Source: Phycisphaerae bacterium (GTDB lineage: Bacteria > Planctomycetota > Phycisphaerae > UBA1845 > Fen-1342). Taken from it: a stretch of 12,127 bases of DNA. The notes below the pieces were generated by a model. That model saw only the letters and a program-made list of their open reading frames with translations, had not been told where the DNA came from and made no database searches. Location of the stretch: positions 1 through 12,127 of the forward strand of contig JAGVEP010000429.1 of assembly GCA_020058145.1 (NCBI GenBank). Reading direction: 5' to 3'. Made by a program: the position numbers and the translations under genes. This document shows positions 6,279 to 12,127 of the stretch, piece by piece. Positions within the stretch are counted from its first letter, which is position 1. Every line of letters begins with the position of its first letter.

Positions 6279-6336
6279 GGCCGTTTTGCCCCTTTTGGGG
6301 GTGTCACACCCCGCCGCGGGGTTTGGAGACTCGTGC

Positions 6337-8385
6337 ATGGGCACGTTTGAAGTGGACAGTATCCGCAATGTCGCCTTCGTCGGTCACTCCGGCGCCGGCA
6401 AGACCACCCTCGGCGAGGCCTTGCTGCTCAAAGCCGGCCTGACCACGCGCCTCGGCAGCGTGGACGACGGTTCGAGCGTGCTGGACTACGAAGACGAGTC
6501 CAAGGAGCGCAAGCAAAGCGTCGATTCGACGCTGTTCCACCTCGAGCACCAGGGGAAGCTGCTGAATTTCATCGATACGCCCGGCATGCCGGACTACTGC
6601 GGACAGGCCATCTCGGCCCTCGTGGGCGTCGAGACCGCCGCCGTCGTCATCTCCGCCGCCGCCGGCATCGGCGTCAACACCCGCCGCATGTTCAACCTGG
6701 CCAAAACTTACGGGTTGGCCCGCGTCATCGTCGTCACGCGGCTGGATGCGGAGAACATCAATCTGCCCGACGTGCTGGGCGGAATCAAGGAGACGTTCGG
6801 CAACGAATGCCGCCCGATCAACCTGCCCACCGGCGGGGGTAAGGGCGTGGTTGACTGCCTGGCCATCGAGGGCGGCAGCGTCGACGTGCTCGACGTGGGC
6901 GCTTGCCACACGGCGCTCATCGACGCGATCGTCGAGACCGATGACGCACTGATGGCAGAGTTCCTGGAGCAGGGCACCGTCCCGGCCGAGAAGCTCGGCC
7001 CGGCGATCGGCAAGGCGGTGGCCTCCGGGCACATCGTGCCCATCCTCTTTGTCAGCGCCAAGCACGACGTGGGCGTGAGCGAGCTGCTCGACGCGCTCGT
7101 CCGATTCGCGCCGTCGCCGGTGATCGGCAAGAAGCGCACGCTGGTCGTTGGTGAAGGCGAAGCGGCCAAGGAAACAGAAATCGAGCCGACCGCCAGTGGT
7201 GATTTCGTCGCCCAGGTGTTCAAGGTCACCTCGGACCCCAAGAGCAACATCAAGTATTCGATCGCCCGCGTACACCGCGGGTCGCTGACGGGCGAGGGTG
7301 GGCATGTTTTCGCCGCCGGCGACCGCAAGGGCCAGCGGCCCGGCCATCTGCTCAAGCTGCGCGGCGCCGATCATAGCGAAGTCCCCGCCGGCCAGGCCGG
7401 CGACATCGTGGTCTTCGCCAAGCTCGACTTCAAGATCGGCGACGTGCTCTTCGCGAAAGCGGGCGAGGGCCGTATCCCGATGCCGAAGCTGCCGACGCCG
7501 ATGTTCTCGCTCGCGGTCGAGCCCAAGTCCCGCGGCGACGTGGAGAAGATCAGCGGGGCGCTGCACCGGCTGACCGAGGAGGACCCGTGTTTTCATTTCG
7601 TGCGCGACGCGGAGACCAGCGAACTGGTCATGCGCGGGCTCGGCGACATGCACCTCACGGTGATGCAGAGCAAGATGAAGCGGCATTTCAAAGTCGAGAT
7701 GACGACCAAGCCGCCGAAAATCCCCTATCGCGAGACGATCGCCGGCTCGGTCAAGTACGTTGAGTACACGCACAAGAAGCAGACCGGTGGGGCCGGGCAG
7801 TTTGCCCGTGTATTCATTGATATGGAGCCGAACGAGCGGGGAGCGGGCTACGAGTACCTCGATAAGATTTTCGGCGGCGTGATCGACCAGAACTTCCGTC
7901 CCAGCGTCGATAAGGGCGTGCGCGAACAGATGAAGAAGGGCGTCATCGCGGGTTACCCGGTGGTCGACGTCAAGGTGTCGCTGGTCGACGGCAAGACGCA
8001 CCCGGTGGACAGCAAGGACATCGCGTTTCAGATCGCCGGCCGGCAGGTCTTCAAGAAAGCGTTCGTGCAGTGCAAACCGATCATGCTCGAACCGGTGGTG
8101 AACATGGAAATCACCGTCCCGACGCACAACATGGGCGACATCACCCGCGACGTGGCGGGCAAACGCGGACAGATCCTCGGCCAGGACATGCTGCCCGGCA
8201 ACCAGGTCTGCGTCCGGGCGCAGGTGCCGCTCGCGGAAGTCGCGGCGTATGCCTCGCAACTCAAGAGCGTGACCGGCGGCCAGGGCAGCTATCTGATGGA
8301 GCTAAGCCACTACGACGTGGTGCCGCCCAACGTCCAGCAGCAGATCATCGCGGCGCACAAGCCGAAGGAAGAGGAAGAGGAGTAG
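6337..8385 (+). CDS. Elongation factor G-like translational GTPase (EF-G2 type)
   Basis: 682 residues from ATG 6337, with GGAGA at 6325-6329. It has the full EF-G layout: a GTP-binding domain, domain II (about 290-370), domains III-V, and a domain IV with KQTGGAGQFARVFIDMEP and the QDMLPGNQ-containing C-terminus, ending in an acidic KPKEEEEE tail. The G1 motif is GHSGAGKTT (16-24), not the GHIDAGKTT of housekeeping EF-G. The G3 motif is DTPGMPDY (80-87), with Met at the position of the catalytic His. The G4 motif is TRLD (134-137) instead of NKxD. These match the EF-G2/FusA2-like side branch rather than the main fusA, which should be elsewhere in the genome. Its exact role (special translocation, ribosome rescue or stress) is unknown for most members. 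The TAG stop lies inside a dispersed repeat. Confidence 0.92.
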   Translation: MGTFEVDSIRNVAFVGHSGAGKTTLGEALLLKAGLTTRLGSVDDGSSVLDYEDESKERKQSVDSTLFHLEHQGKLLNFIDTPGMPDYCGQAISALVGVETAAVVISAAAGIGVNTRRMFNLAKTYGLARVIVVTRLDAENINLPDVLGGIKETFGNECRPINLPTGGGKGVVDCLAIEGGSVDVLDVGACHTALIDAIVETDDALMAEFLEQGTVPAEKLGPAIGKAVASGHIVPILFVSAKHDVGVSELLDALVRFAPSPVIGKKRTLVVGEGEAAKETEIEPTASGDFVAQVFKVTSDPKSNIKYSIARVHRGSLTGEGGHVFAAGDRKGQRPGHLLKLRGADHSEVPAGQAGDIVVFAKLDFKIGDVLFAKAGEGRIPMPKLPTPMFSLAVEPKSRGDVEKISGALHRLTEEDPCFHFVRDAETSELVMRGLGDMHLTVMQSKMKRHFKVEMTTKPPKIPYRETIAGSVKYVEYTHKKQTGGAGQFARVFIDMEPNERGAGYEYLDKIFGGVIDQNFRPSVDKGVREQMKKGVIAGYPVVDVKVSLVDGKTHPVDSKDIAFQIAGRQVFKKAFVQCKPIMLEPVVNMEITVPTHNMGDITRDVAGKRGQILGQDMLPGNQVCVRAQVPLAEVAAYASQLKSVTGGQGSYLMELSHYDVVPPNVQQQIIAAHKPKEEEEE

Positions 8386-8402
8386 GGTGGGCACCGCCCA
8401 CC
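8383..8402 (+). repeat. Dispersed palindromic repeat, copy 3, containing the stop codon
   Basis: tagggtgggcaccgcccacc. Its first three bases are the stop codon of the EF-G-like gene. ggtgggc pairs with gcccacc around acc. It also contains the possible GTG start at 8387 of the next frame. Confidence 0.85.
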
Positions 8403-8473
8403 ATAATGGTCGGTCAGGCGCCCAAACTCAGCCCGCCGCGGCTCATGCGCTCGCTAGTGCGCGCGGCGCGGAC

Positions 8474-10093
8474 GTGCTCCGGCGGCTCCTGGCGTTTGCT
8501 TTCGCGTCCGCCTTCCTCGTAGGTTGCGGTCCGGGCGCGCCCAGCCGACTGAATCTGCGCCCCGACGTGGTGCGGCCCAGGCCGGGCGTGGTGATCTTCC
8601 TGGTCGACGGCCTGCCGGGCTGCCGCGTGGCCCGCGGGTGCGCGGAGGGTTGGCTGCCGAACATCCGGGAGCGTTTCTGCGACGGCGGAGTGTGCGTCGC
8701 GCACGCGATGACCTGTGTCCCGGCAATCACCTACGCTTCCATCGCGACACTGCTCACCGGCGTCGAACCCGCACAGCACCAGTTGATCGGCAACCGTTGG
8801 TTCGATCCGGTCAGCGCGTGCTTTCGCTGCTACGTGAACCTGGCGCACTACCGTTGTGTGAACGCGGATTACAGCACGCCGACGCTCTATGAGCTGATTC
8901 AGCCGGCCTCCTCCGCGAGCATCCAGGCCGCCCACGTCCGTGGCGTGACCGGCGATTTCGCCAACTGGGCTGTATCCGGCGTCATGTGGCTGTTTCACGA
9001 CTTCACCGCCATCGACAAGCTGACCGCGACGACGCTGAATGACGTGGCGCAATGGGCGAATTGGGAGGGCCGCTGGCCGACGGTGCTGACGTGCTACTTC
9101 CCGGGCCTGGACACGGTCGGACATCACCATGGCCCGGACTCGCCGGAGTTTCACCGGGGCATGGAGCACATCGACCATCAAATCGGGCGGGTTTGTGCGT
9201 GGCTGCAGCGCCAAGGTCTGCTCGAAACGACCTATCTCGTCCTGGTCAGCGATCACGGCATGGTCGCTGGGGGCCGGCCGGGCCATATCGACCTGTTCAG
9301 GCTGCTACGCGACGACTGGGGCCGCAAAGTGACCCGCAGGATGTTGCAGGATGGCCCGGACGCCATGCGGCACCGCTACTACGACCAGTTTGATACCGTG
9401 TTGAACAACCAAGACGGTCGGCGGGCGTCGCTGCATTTCCGGAGTGCGACTGGCTGGCGTGAACCGCCCGGGCCACCGGAGGTCGAGGCCATCTTGACCA
9501 CGCCGCCGCCGGCGCAACAGCTCTGGAATCTCCCTGGCGTTGACCTGGTAGCGTATCTCGCGTCCGATGGTGCGGCCATCATCCGCTCCGGCCGCGGCCT
9601 GGCGCGGATCGAAGCTCGACCGACCGAGCAGGGGCCGGAGTACCGTTACCTGCCGGTGCCCGCAGACGTGCTCGGCTATCTGGATGACCTGCAACTCACG
9701 GCCTTTGTCCAGGCCGGCTTTCACAGCTCGCGCGACTGGCTGGGCGCGACCGCCGCCCGGCAGCGCTATCCCGACGTGGTGCCGCACCTGATCCCACTGC
9801 TGCACGTGCGGCGGCTGGGGCAGGTGGTGCTTTTCGCCCAGCCGGGATACAGTTTTGTGCGTGAGCACGGCGGCCACGGCGGCGTGGACGGCGAGGATCG
9901 GCAGATGACGTTCATGCTCGCCGGGCCGGGCATTCCGCCGGGCAGCACGCTGTATACCGCGCGGGCGGCGGACCTCACGCCGACGCTGCTCGATCTGCTC
10001 GGCGTAGCGCCGCCGCCGGGCGCGACGTTCGACGGCGTGTCGCTGCGGTCCGCGATTCTCGCGACACCGGACACAGCCAAAACGGAGCCATGA
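8474..10093 (+). CDS. Alkaline-phosphatase-superfamily phosphodiesterase lipoprotein
   Basis: 539 residues from GTG 8474, giving VLRRLLAFAFASAFLVGC with lipobox Cys 18. The frame also opens at GTG 8387, which has GAGGAG before it. That start lies in a repeat and would put 29 odd residues before the signal, so 8474 is preferred despite a poor ribosome binding site. Motifs of type I phosphodiesterase/nucleotide pyrophosphatase enzymes appear in order: VVIFLVDG (metal Asp 45), PAITYASIATLLTG (probable nucleophile Thr 86), FPGLDTVGHHHGP (metal Asp 213, His 217), VSDHGM (Asp 260, His 261) and EHGGHGG (His 465 or 468). The C-terminus TPTLLDLLGVAPPPGATFDG is typical of the superfamily. It would cleave phosphate esters outside the cytoplasm. 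The substrate is unknown. It overlaps the GH113-like gene by ATGA, suggesting a shared pathway. Confidence 0.87.
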   Translation: MLRRLLAFAFASAFLVGCGPGAPSRLNLRPDVVRPRPGVVIFLVDGLPGCRVARGCAEGWLPNIRERFCDGGVCVAHAMTCVPAITYASIATLLTGVEPAQHQLIGNRWFDPVSACFRCYVNLAHYRCVNADYSTPTLYELIQPASSASIQAAHVRGVTGDFANWAVSGVMWLFHDFTAIDKLTATTLNDVAQWANWEGRWPTVLTCYFPGLDTVGHHHGPDSPEFHRGMEHIDHQIGRVCAWLQRQGLLETTYLVLVSDHGMVAGGRPGHIDLFRLLRDDWGRKVTRRMLQDGPDAMRHRYYDQFDTVLNNQDGRRASLHFRSATGWREPPGPPEVEAILTTPPPAQQLWNLPGVDLVAYLASDGAAIIRSGRGLARIEARPTEQGPEYRYLPVPADVLGYLDDLQLTAFVQAGFHSSRDWLGATAARQRYPDVVPHLIPLLHVRRLGQVVLFAQPGYSFVREHGGHGGVDGEDRQMTFMLAGPGIPPGSTLYTARAADLTPTLLDLLGVAPPPGATFDGVSLRSAILATPDTAKTEP

Positions 10094-11205
10094 TCCTGAA
10101 AGCCTCTGCCGTTGTTCTGGCCATCGGGTTGGTGGTGGGAGCGCTCCTCTGGACCGGTCTGGCCAAGCCCCCTCTACCGGCTGCCGGTCCCCAGCCCGTG
10201 GGCGACCTGCCGTGCGCGGCGGGACTCCAATACCGCGGCCTGGCCATTCAGGTGGCGTCGGGCTACCTGCCGCTCGAGACCTACGGCCCCTTGCTGCCGG
10301 AGATCGCGAGCGTGGGCGCCAACGCCGTGCTGCTGAGCGTCGCCGGCCACATGGAGCACGCGCGGTCGCAATCGATCTTCCTCGATGCCCGCAAGGTTCC
10401 GCCGCCCGAGGATTTCAAGACGCTGATTCGCCGGGCGCGTGAGCTCGGGCTGAAGACGGTCATCATGCCGATCGTGCTGCTGAAGAGCCCGAAAGGCAGC
10501 GAGTGGCGCGGCGTGATCGAGCCGCCCGACTGGGACGACTGGTGGCAGCAGTACACGGATTTCATCCTGTATTTCGCCGACATCGCGCGGGAGGGCGGGG
10601 CGGATGCCCTGATGGTGGGCTCCGAGCTGGTCAGCACCGAGAAATACACCGAGCGCTGGAACAAGCTGATCGACGCGGTCCGGCCGCGGTTCTGGGGCGG
10701 CAAGCTGGGCTACTCGGCCAACTGGGACCACTACCGCGAGGTGGCCTTCTGGGAGCAGCTCGATCTCATCGGCATGACCACGTACAACACGCTGGCCGAC
10801 AAGAAGAACCCGAGCGTGGATGAGATCGCGGCTCGCTGGGAGCCGATCCGCAAGGACATTCTCGCCTGGCAGCGGCGGATCAACAAGCCCGTCGTCATGA
10901 CCGAGGTTGGCTGGTGCAGCCAGGAAGGGGCCGCGATGGCCCCGTGGAACTACTTCCAGAACCAGAAGGCCACGCCCGAGGGACAGGAAGAGCAGCGCCG
11001 GCTGTACGAAGCCTTCGTGCGGGTGTGGAGCGACACGCCCGAACTGGTCGGCACGTTCTGGTGGGAGTGGAACGCCGCCGCGGGCGGGGTGGACGATTTC
11101 GGGTACACGCCGAAGAACAAGCCTGCTGAGCAGGTCCTGCGGCAGTGGTTCGCTACGGGTCGCACGCCGGCGACGACTGCGCCGACGATGTCGAGCGGGC
11201 GGTGA
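10090..11205 (+). CDS. Membrane-anchored GH113-like glycoside hydrolase
   Basis: 371 residues from ATG 10090, with GGAG at 10084-10087, overlapping the upstream stop by ATGA. One hydrophobic segment (about 5-23) is a signal anchor or uncleaved signal, with the catalytic part outside. The rest resembles the GH113 TIM barrel (known members are beta-mannanases). MVGSELVSTE carries the probable acid/base Glu 179. SANWDHYREVAFWEQLDLIG (209-228) and MTTYNTL follow. KPVVMTEVGW carries the probable nucleophile Glu 272. WWEWN (324-328) is near the barrel end. The length fits the family. A Pro/Thr/Ala/Ser-rich tail ends the protein. Cotranscription with the phosphodiesterase suggests action on a surface or extracellular phosphate-bearing glycan, which is an inference. 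Mannan as substrate is not shown. Confidence 0.82.
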   Translation: MILKASAVVLAIGLVVGALLWTGLAKPPLPAAGPQPVGDLPCAAGLQYRGLAIQVASGYLPLETYGPLLPEIASVGANAVLLSVAGHMEHARSQSIFLDARKVPPPEDFKTLIRRARELGLKTVIMPIVLLKSPKGSEWRGVIEPPDWDDWWQQYTDFILYFADIAREGGADALMVGSELVSTEKYTERWNKLIDAVRPRFWGGKLGYSANWDHYREVAFWEQLDLIGMTTYNTLADKKNPSVDEIAARWEPIRKDILAWQRRINKPVVMTEVGWCSQEGAAMAPWNYFQNQKATPEGQEEQRRLYEAFVRVWSDTPELVGTFWWEWNAAAGGVDDFGYTPKNKPAEQVLRQWFATGRTPATTAPTMSSGR

Positions 11206-11298
11206 GGGCGGAGTCAGCGGCAATGAGCGGCGCCCTTTGATAGACAGAATGTCCCCCATGCTTCTATATCTTGTGAATGTCCCCTATATCCATTCACG
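11206..11298. repeat. Junction with repeated gaatgtcccc motifs
   Basis: gaatgtcccc occurs at 11247-11256 and 11275-11284, each followed a little later by ctatatc (11264-11270 and 11284-11290). gtgaatg at 11273-11279 pairs with cattcac at 11291-11297. The AT-richer composition differs from the surroundings. The sequence similarity of the minus-strand exported protein seems to stop here, so this may be the edge of an inserted element. Confidence 0.5.
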
Positions 11299-11542
11299 GC
11301 CGTGGCGTTGGGGTCGATACAGATGTTGGCAATCGTGCCGAGGCTCTGGGTACCCTGGATGATAGCATCCAGCTTGAAGGTGCCGGGGCCCGAGATGGTC
11401 ACCCACTGGTTCTGCTGGTCGATGCTGCAATAGTGAAGGTTGGGGTCGGTGTCGGTGTACCACAGCGAATTTGGTTGTTTGCGTTGGCCGTGCCTGCTGC
11501 GGCGAGCACGCATAGGAGCACTGGGATGAATCGACGCGACAT
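11214..11542 (-). pseudogene. Frameshifted exported-protein gene
   Basis: From ATG 11542, with AGGAG close upstream, the minus strand encodes a clear signal peptide, MSRRFIPVLLCVLAAAGTAN followed by AN. That frame then runs into threonine/proline-rich nonsense and a stop. The other frame, from about 11480 down to 11285, encodes a sensible mature protein: SLWYTDTDPNLHYCSIDQQN, then QWVTISGPGTFKLDAIIQGT, QSLGTIANICIDPNATAVNG. One lost base (or two gained) near 11472-11482 would join them. After about 11285 the frame enters the gaatgtcccc repeats and stops at 11214, so the 3' end also appears lost. I do not recognise the family. Two Cys in the body and the signal peptide suggest a small exported protein. 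A sequencing error at the indel cannot be excluded. Confidence 0.7.
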
Positions 11543-11563
11543 TACAATTCTCCTGTGCTGGTG

Positions 11564-11579
11564 CGGCTTGAAAGCCGCA
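11564..11579. repeat. Short inverted repeat upstream of the broken exported-protein gene
   Basis: gcggctt at 11564-11570 and aagccgc at 11573-11579 are exact complements separated by 2 nt. The repeat lies between the broken exported-protein gene and the transposase remnant, with no T tract on either side. Confidence 0.6.
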
Positions 11580-11615
11580 AGGCCCTAACGAGCCCCTGAA
11601 CAAGCGTGCTTTCTT

Positions 11616-12127
11616 CGCTTTTTGCGCCGCAACGACGAGGTTTACCTGGATGCCCTGGGCGCGCAGCGGATTCCCGACCCTACGACCGCGGGCGACTTCT
11701 GCCGCCGCTTTACGCCGGAGCACGTCGAGGTTTTGCAAGACACGCTCAACGACGTGCGGCTGGACGTCTGGCGTTCGCAGCCCGCGGCGTTCTTCGATCA
11801 GGCGATCGTGGACGTGGCTGGCGTGCTGGCCCTTGACGCGCCCGCGGCGTGTCAAGGGCTGGCCGAGACCTACGGCGAGTGCAAGGCCGGCATCGGGCTG
11901 GCCTACGACGGCACGTGGGGCTATCACCCGCTGGTCGTCTCGCTGGCGAATACACAAGAGCCGCTGTACCTGTCGAACCGGCCGGGCCACCGGCCGTCGC
12001 ACGAAGACGCCGCGGAAGGACCTGGCGGTCGAACAGGGCCAGTGGCGGCTGTTCGACGAGGTGCGTTACTTCTTCTACCTCACGAATCTGCACACCGCCA
12101 CGGCGGCGGAGGTCGTCTTCCAGGCCA
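11616..12127 (+). pseudogene. IS1380-family transposase remnant
   Basis: The first frame (to about 12012) reads LRRNDEVYLDALGAQRIPDP, TTAGDFCRRF, then ECKAGIGLAYDGTWGYHPLV and VSLANTQEPLYLSNRPGHRP, ending SHEDAA. These are characteristic IS1380-family stretches. From about 12013 the coding continues in the +1 frame as RKDLAVEQGQWRLFDEVRYF, FYLTN, which in intact members lies well over 100 residues further on (from memory). The middle of the enzyme, including the usual LRGDTDF catalytic segment, is therefore deleted. The first hundred or so residues are also absent: no family-like sequence precedes 11616 and a stop lies at 11586-11588. The usual DGT near the first catalytic Asp reads VAGV, and a 33-nt insertion lies next to it. 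The remnant runs off the window and cannot encode an active transposase. Confidence 0.9.
11826..11863. repeat. Palindromic 33-nt insertion in the transposase remnant
   Basis: 11829-11841 (gcccttgacgcgc) pairs with 11847-11859 (gcgtgtcaagggc) at 12 of 13 positions, plus one G-T wobble, around ccgcg. It is flanked by ctggc at 11826-11830 and 11859-11863. Removing 11826-11858 leaves VDVAGVLAETYGECK, which aligns without gaps to the family pattern IDxDGTLxETxGECK. Confidence 0.75.

Larger units (their letters stand above)
6010..6336. other. Intergenic region with repeats and the EF-G-like gene promoter
   Basis: 327 bp from the RCC1-like gene stop to the EF-G-like start. In order it holds a large inverted repeat (6031-6094), a 30-bp tandem repeat (6078-6128), a reverse copy of the 20-bp palindromic repeat (6130-6149), and a promoter plus short GC hairpins (6249-6322). 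The + strand open frame at 6006-6350 (PLPDGRGSDTPLPDGRGSD) is only the translation of these repeats. Confidence 0.75.

Noticed and set aside
6006..6350. Open frame with PLPDGRGSD repeats
   Set aside because: Translation of the 30-bp DNA repeat. It has no ribosome binding site and no protein-like sequence beyond it.
6304..8259. 651-residue minus-strand open frame antisense to the EF-G-like gene
   Set aside because: Composition (His/Asp/Arg-rich) fits the complement of a GC-rich coding strand. The + strand is unambiguously EF-G-like.
8387..8473. Start of the phosphodiesterase at GTG 8387
   Set aside because: It has a nearby GAGGAG but lies in a dispersed repeat and would precede the lipoprotein signal with 29 unlikely residues. 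It is kept only as an alternative.
10174..11259. Minus-strand frame antisense to the GH113-like gene
   Set aside because: Shadow frame. The + strand has catalytic motifs and translational coupling.
11543..12002. N-terminal part of the 262-residue minus-strand frame at the right end
   Set aside because: It is antisense to the IS1380 remnant. Only the part below about 11480 looks like real protein.

Overview
The window looks like chromosomal DNA from a GC-rich planctomycete (Planctomycetota, perhaps Phycisphaerae-like). This is an inference from three things. One is a secreted protein of RCC1-type repeats ending in a dockerin-like GDLNCDG...NFDD module. The second is the set of dispersed intergenic repeats, whose chance translations (PLPDGRGSD, GGTSVPPVVGTGKMPMPH, VGSAHPT/GGQCPPY types) I recognise from planctomycete genomes. 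The third is strongly GC-biased third codon positions. No rRNA, tRNA or CRISPR array was seen.

Layout. 1-141 is the 3' end of an unidentified + strand gene. 142-419 is non-coding with two palindromes. 420-2096 (+) is an NCS2/AzgA-like purine-type permease. It converges, 12 bp apart, on a minus-strand cluster read 4493 to 2109: rph (RNase PH), a lipoprotein with two SPOR-like repeats, and rdgB (XTP/dITP pyrophosphatase). rph and the lipoprotein gene share an ATGA overlap. A repeat-rich 124-bp gap with two hairpins separates the lipoprotein gene from rdgB. A divergent 376-bp gap containing dispersed repeats leads to 4870-6009 (+), the exported seven-repeat RCC1-like protein. A 327-bp gap follows, holding a 24-bp-arm inverted repeat, a 30-bp tandem repeat and a good sigma70-type promoter. 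Next comes a + strand set: an EF-G-like translational GTPase (6337-8385), an alkaline-phosphatase-superfamily lipoprotein (8474-10093) and a membrane-anchored GH113-like glycosidase (10090-11205). The last two overlap by ATGA and are probably translationally coupled.

The right end (11206-12127) is decayed. It holds a minus-strand exported-protein gene whose signal peptide and body are in different frames, then a + strand IS1380-family transposase remnant. The remnant lacks its N-terminal part, carries a 33-nt in-frame palindromic insertion and has a large internal deletion with a frame change.

Together the intact genes cover purine uptake, nucleotide-pool and RNA maintenance, a translation-factor paralogue and surface or extracellular enzymes. 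I found no clear defence, secondary-metabolite or phage system. The most unusual material is the dispersed-repeat structure, including a repeat that supplies a stop codon and another that forms the end of a coding sequence, the EF-G paralogue lacking the catalytic histidine, and the palindromic insertion inside the transposase remnant.
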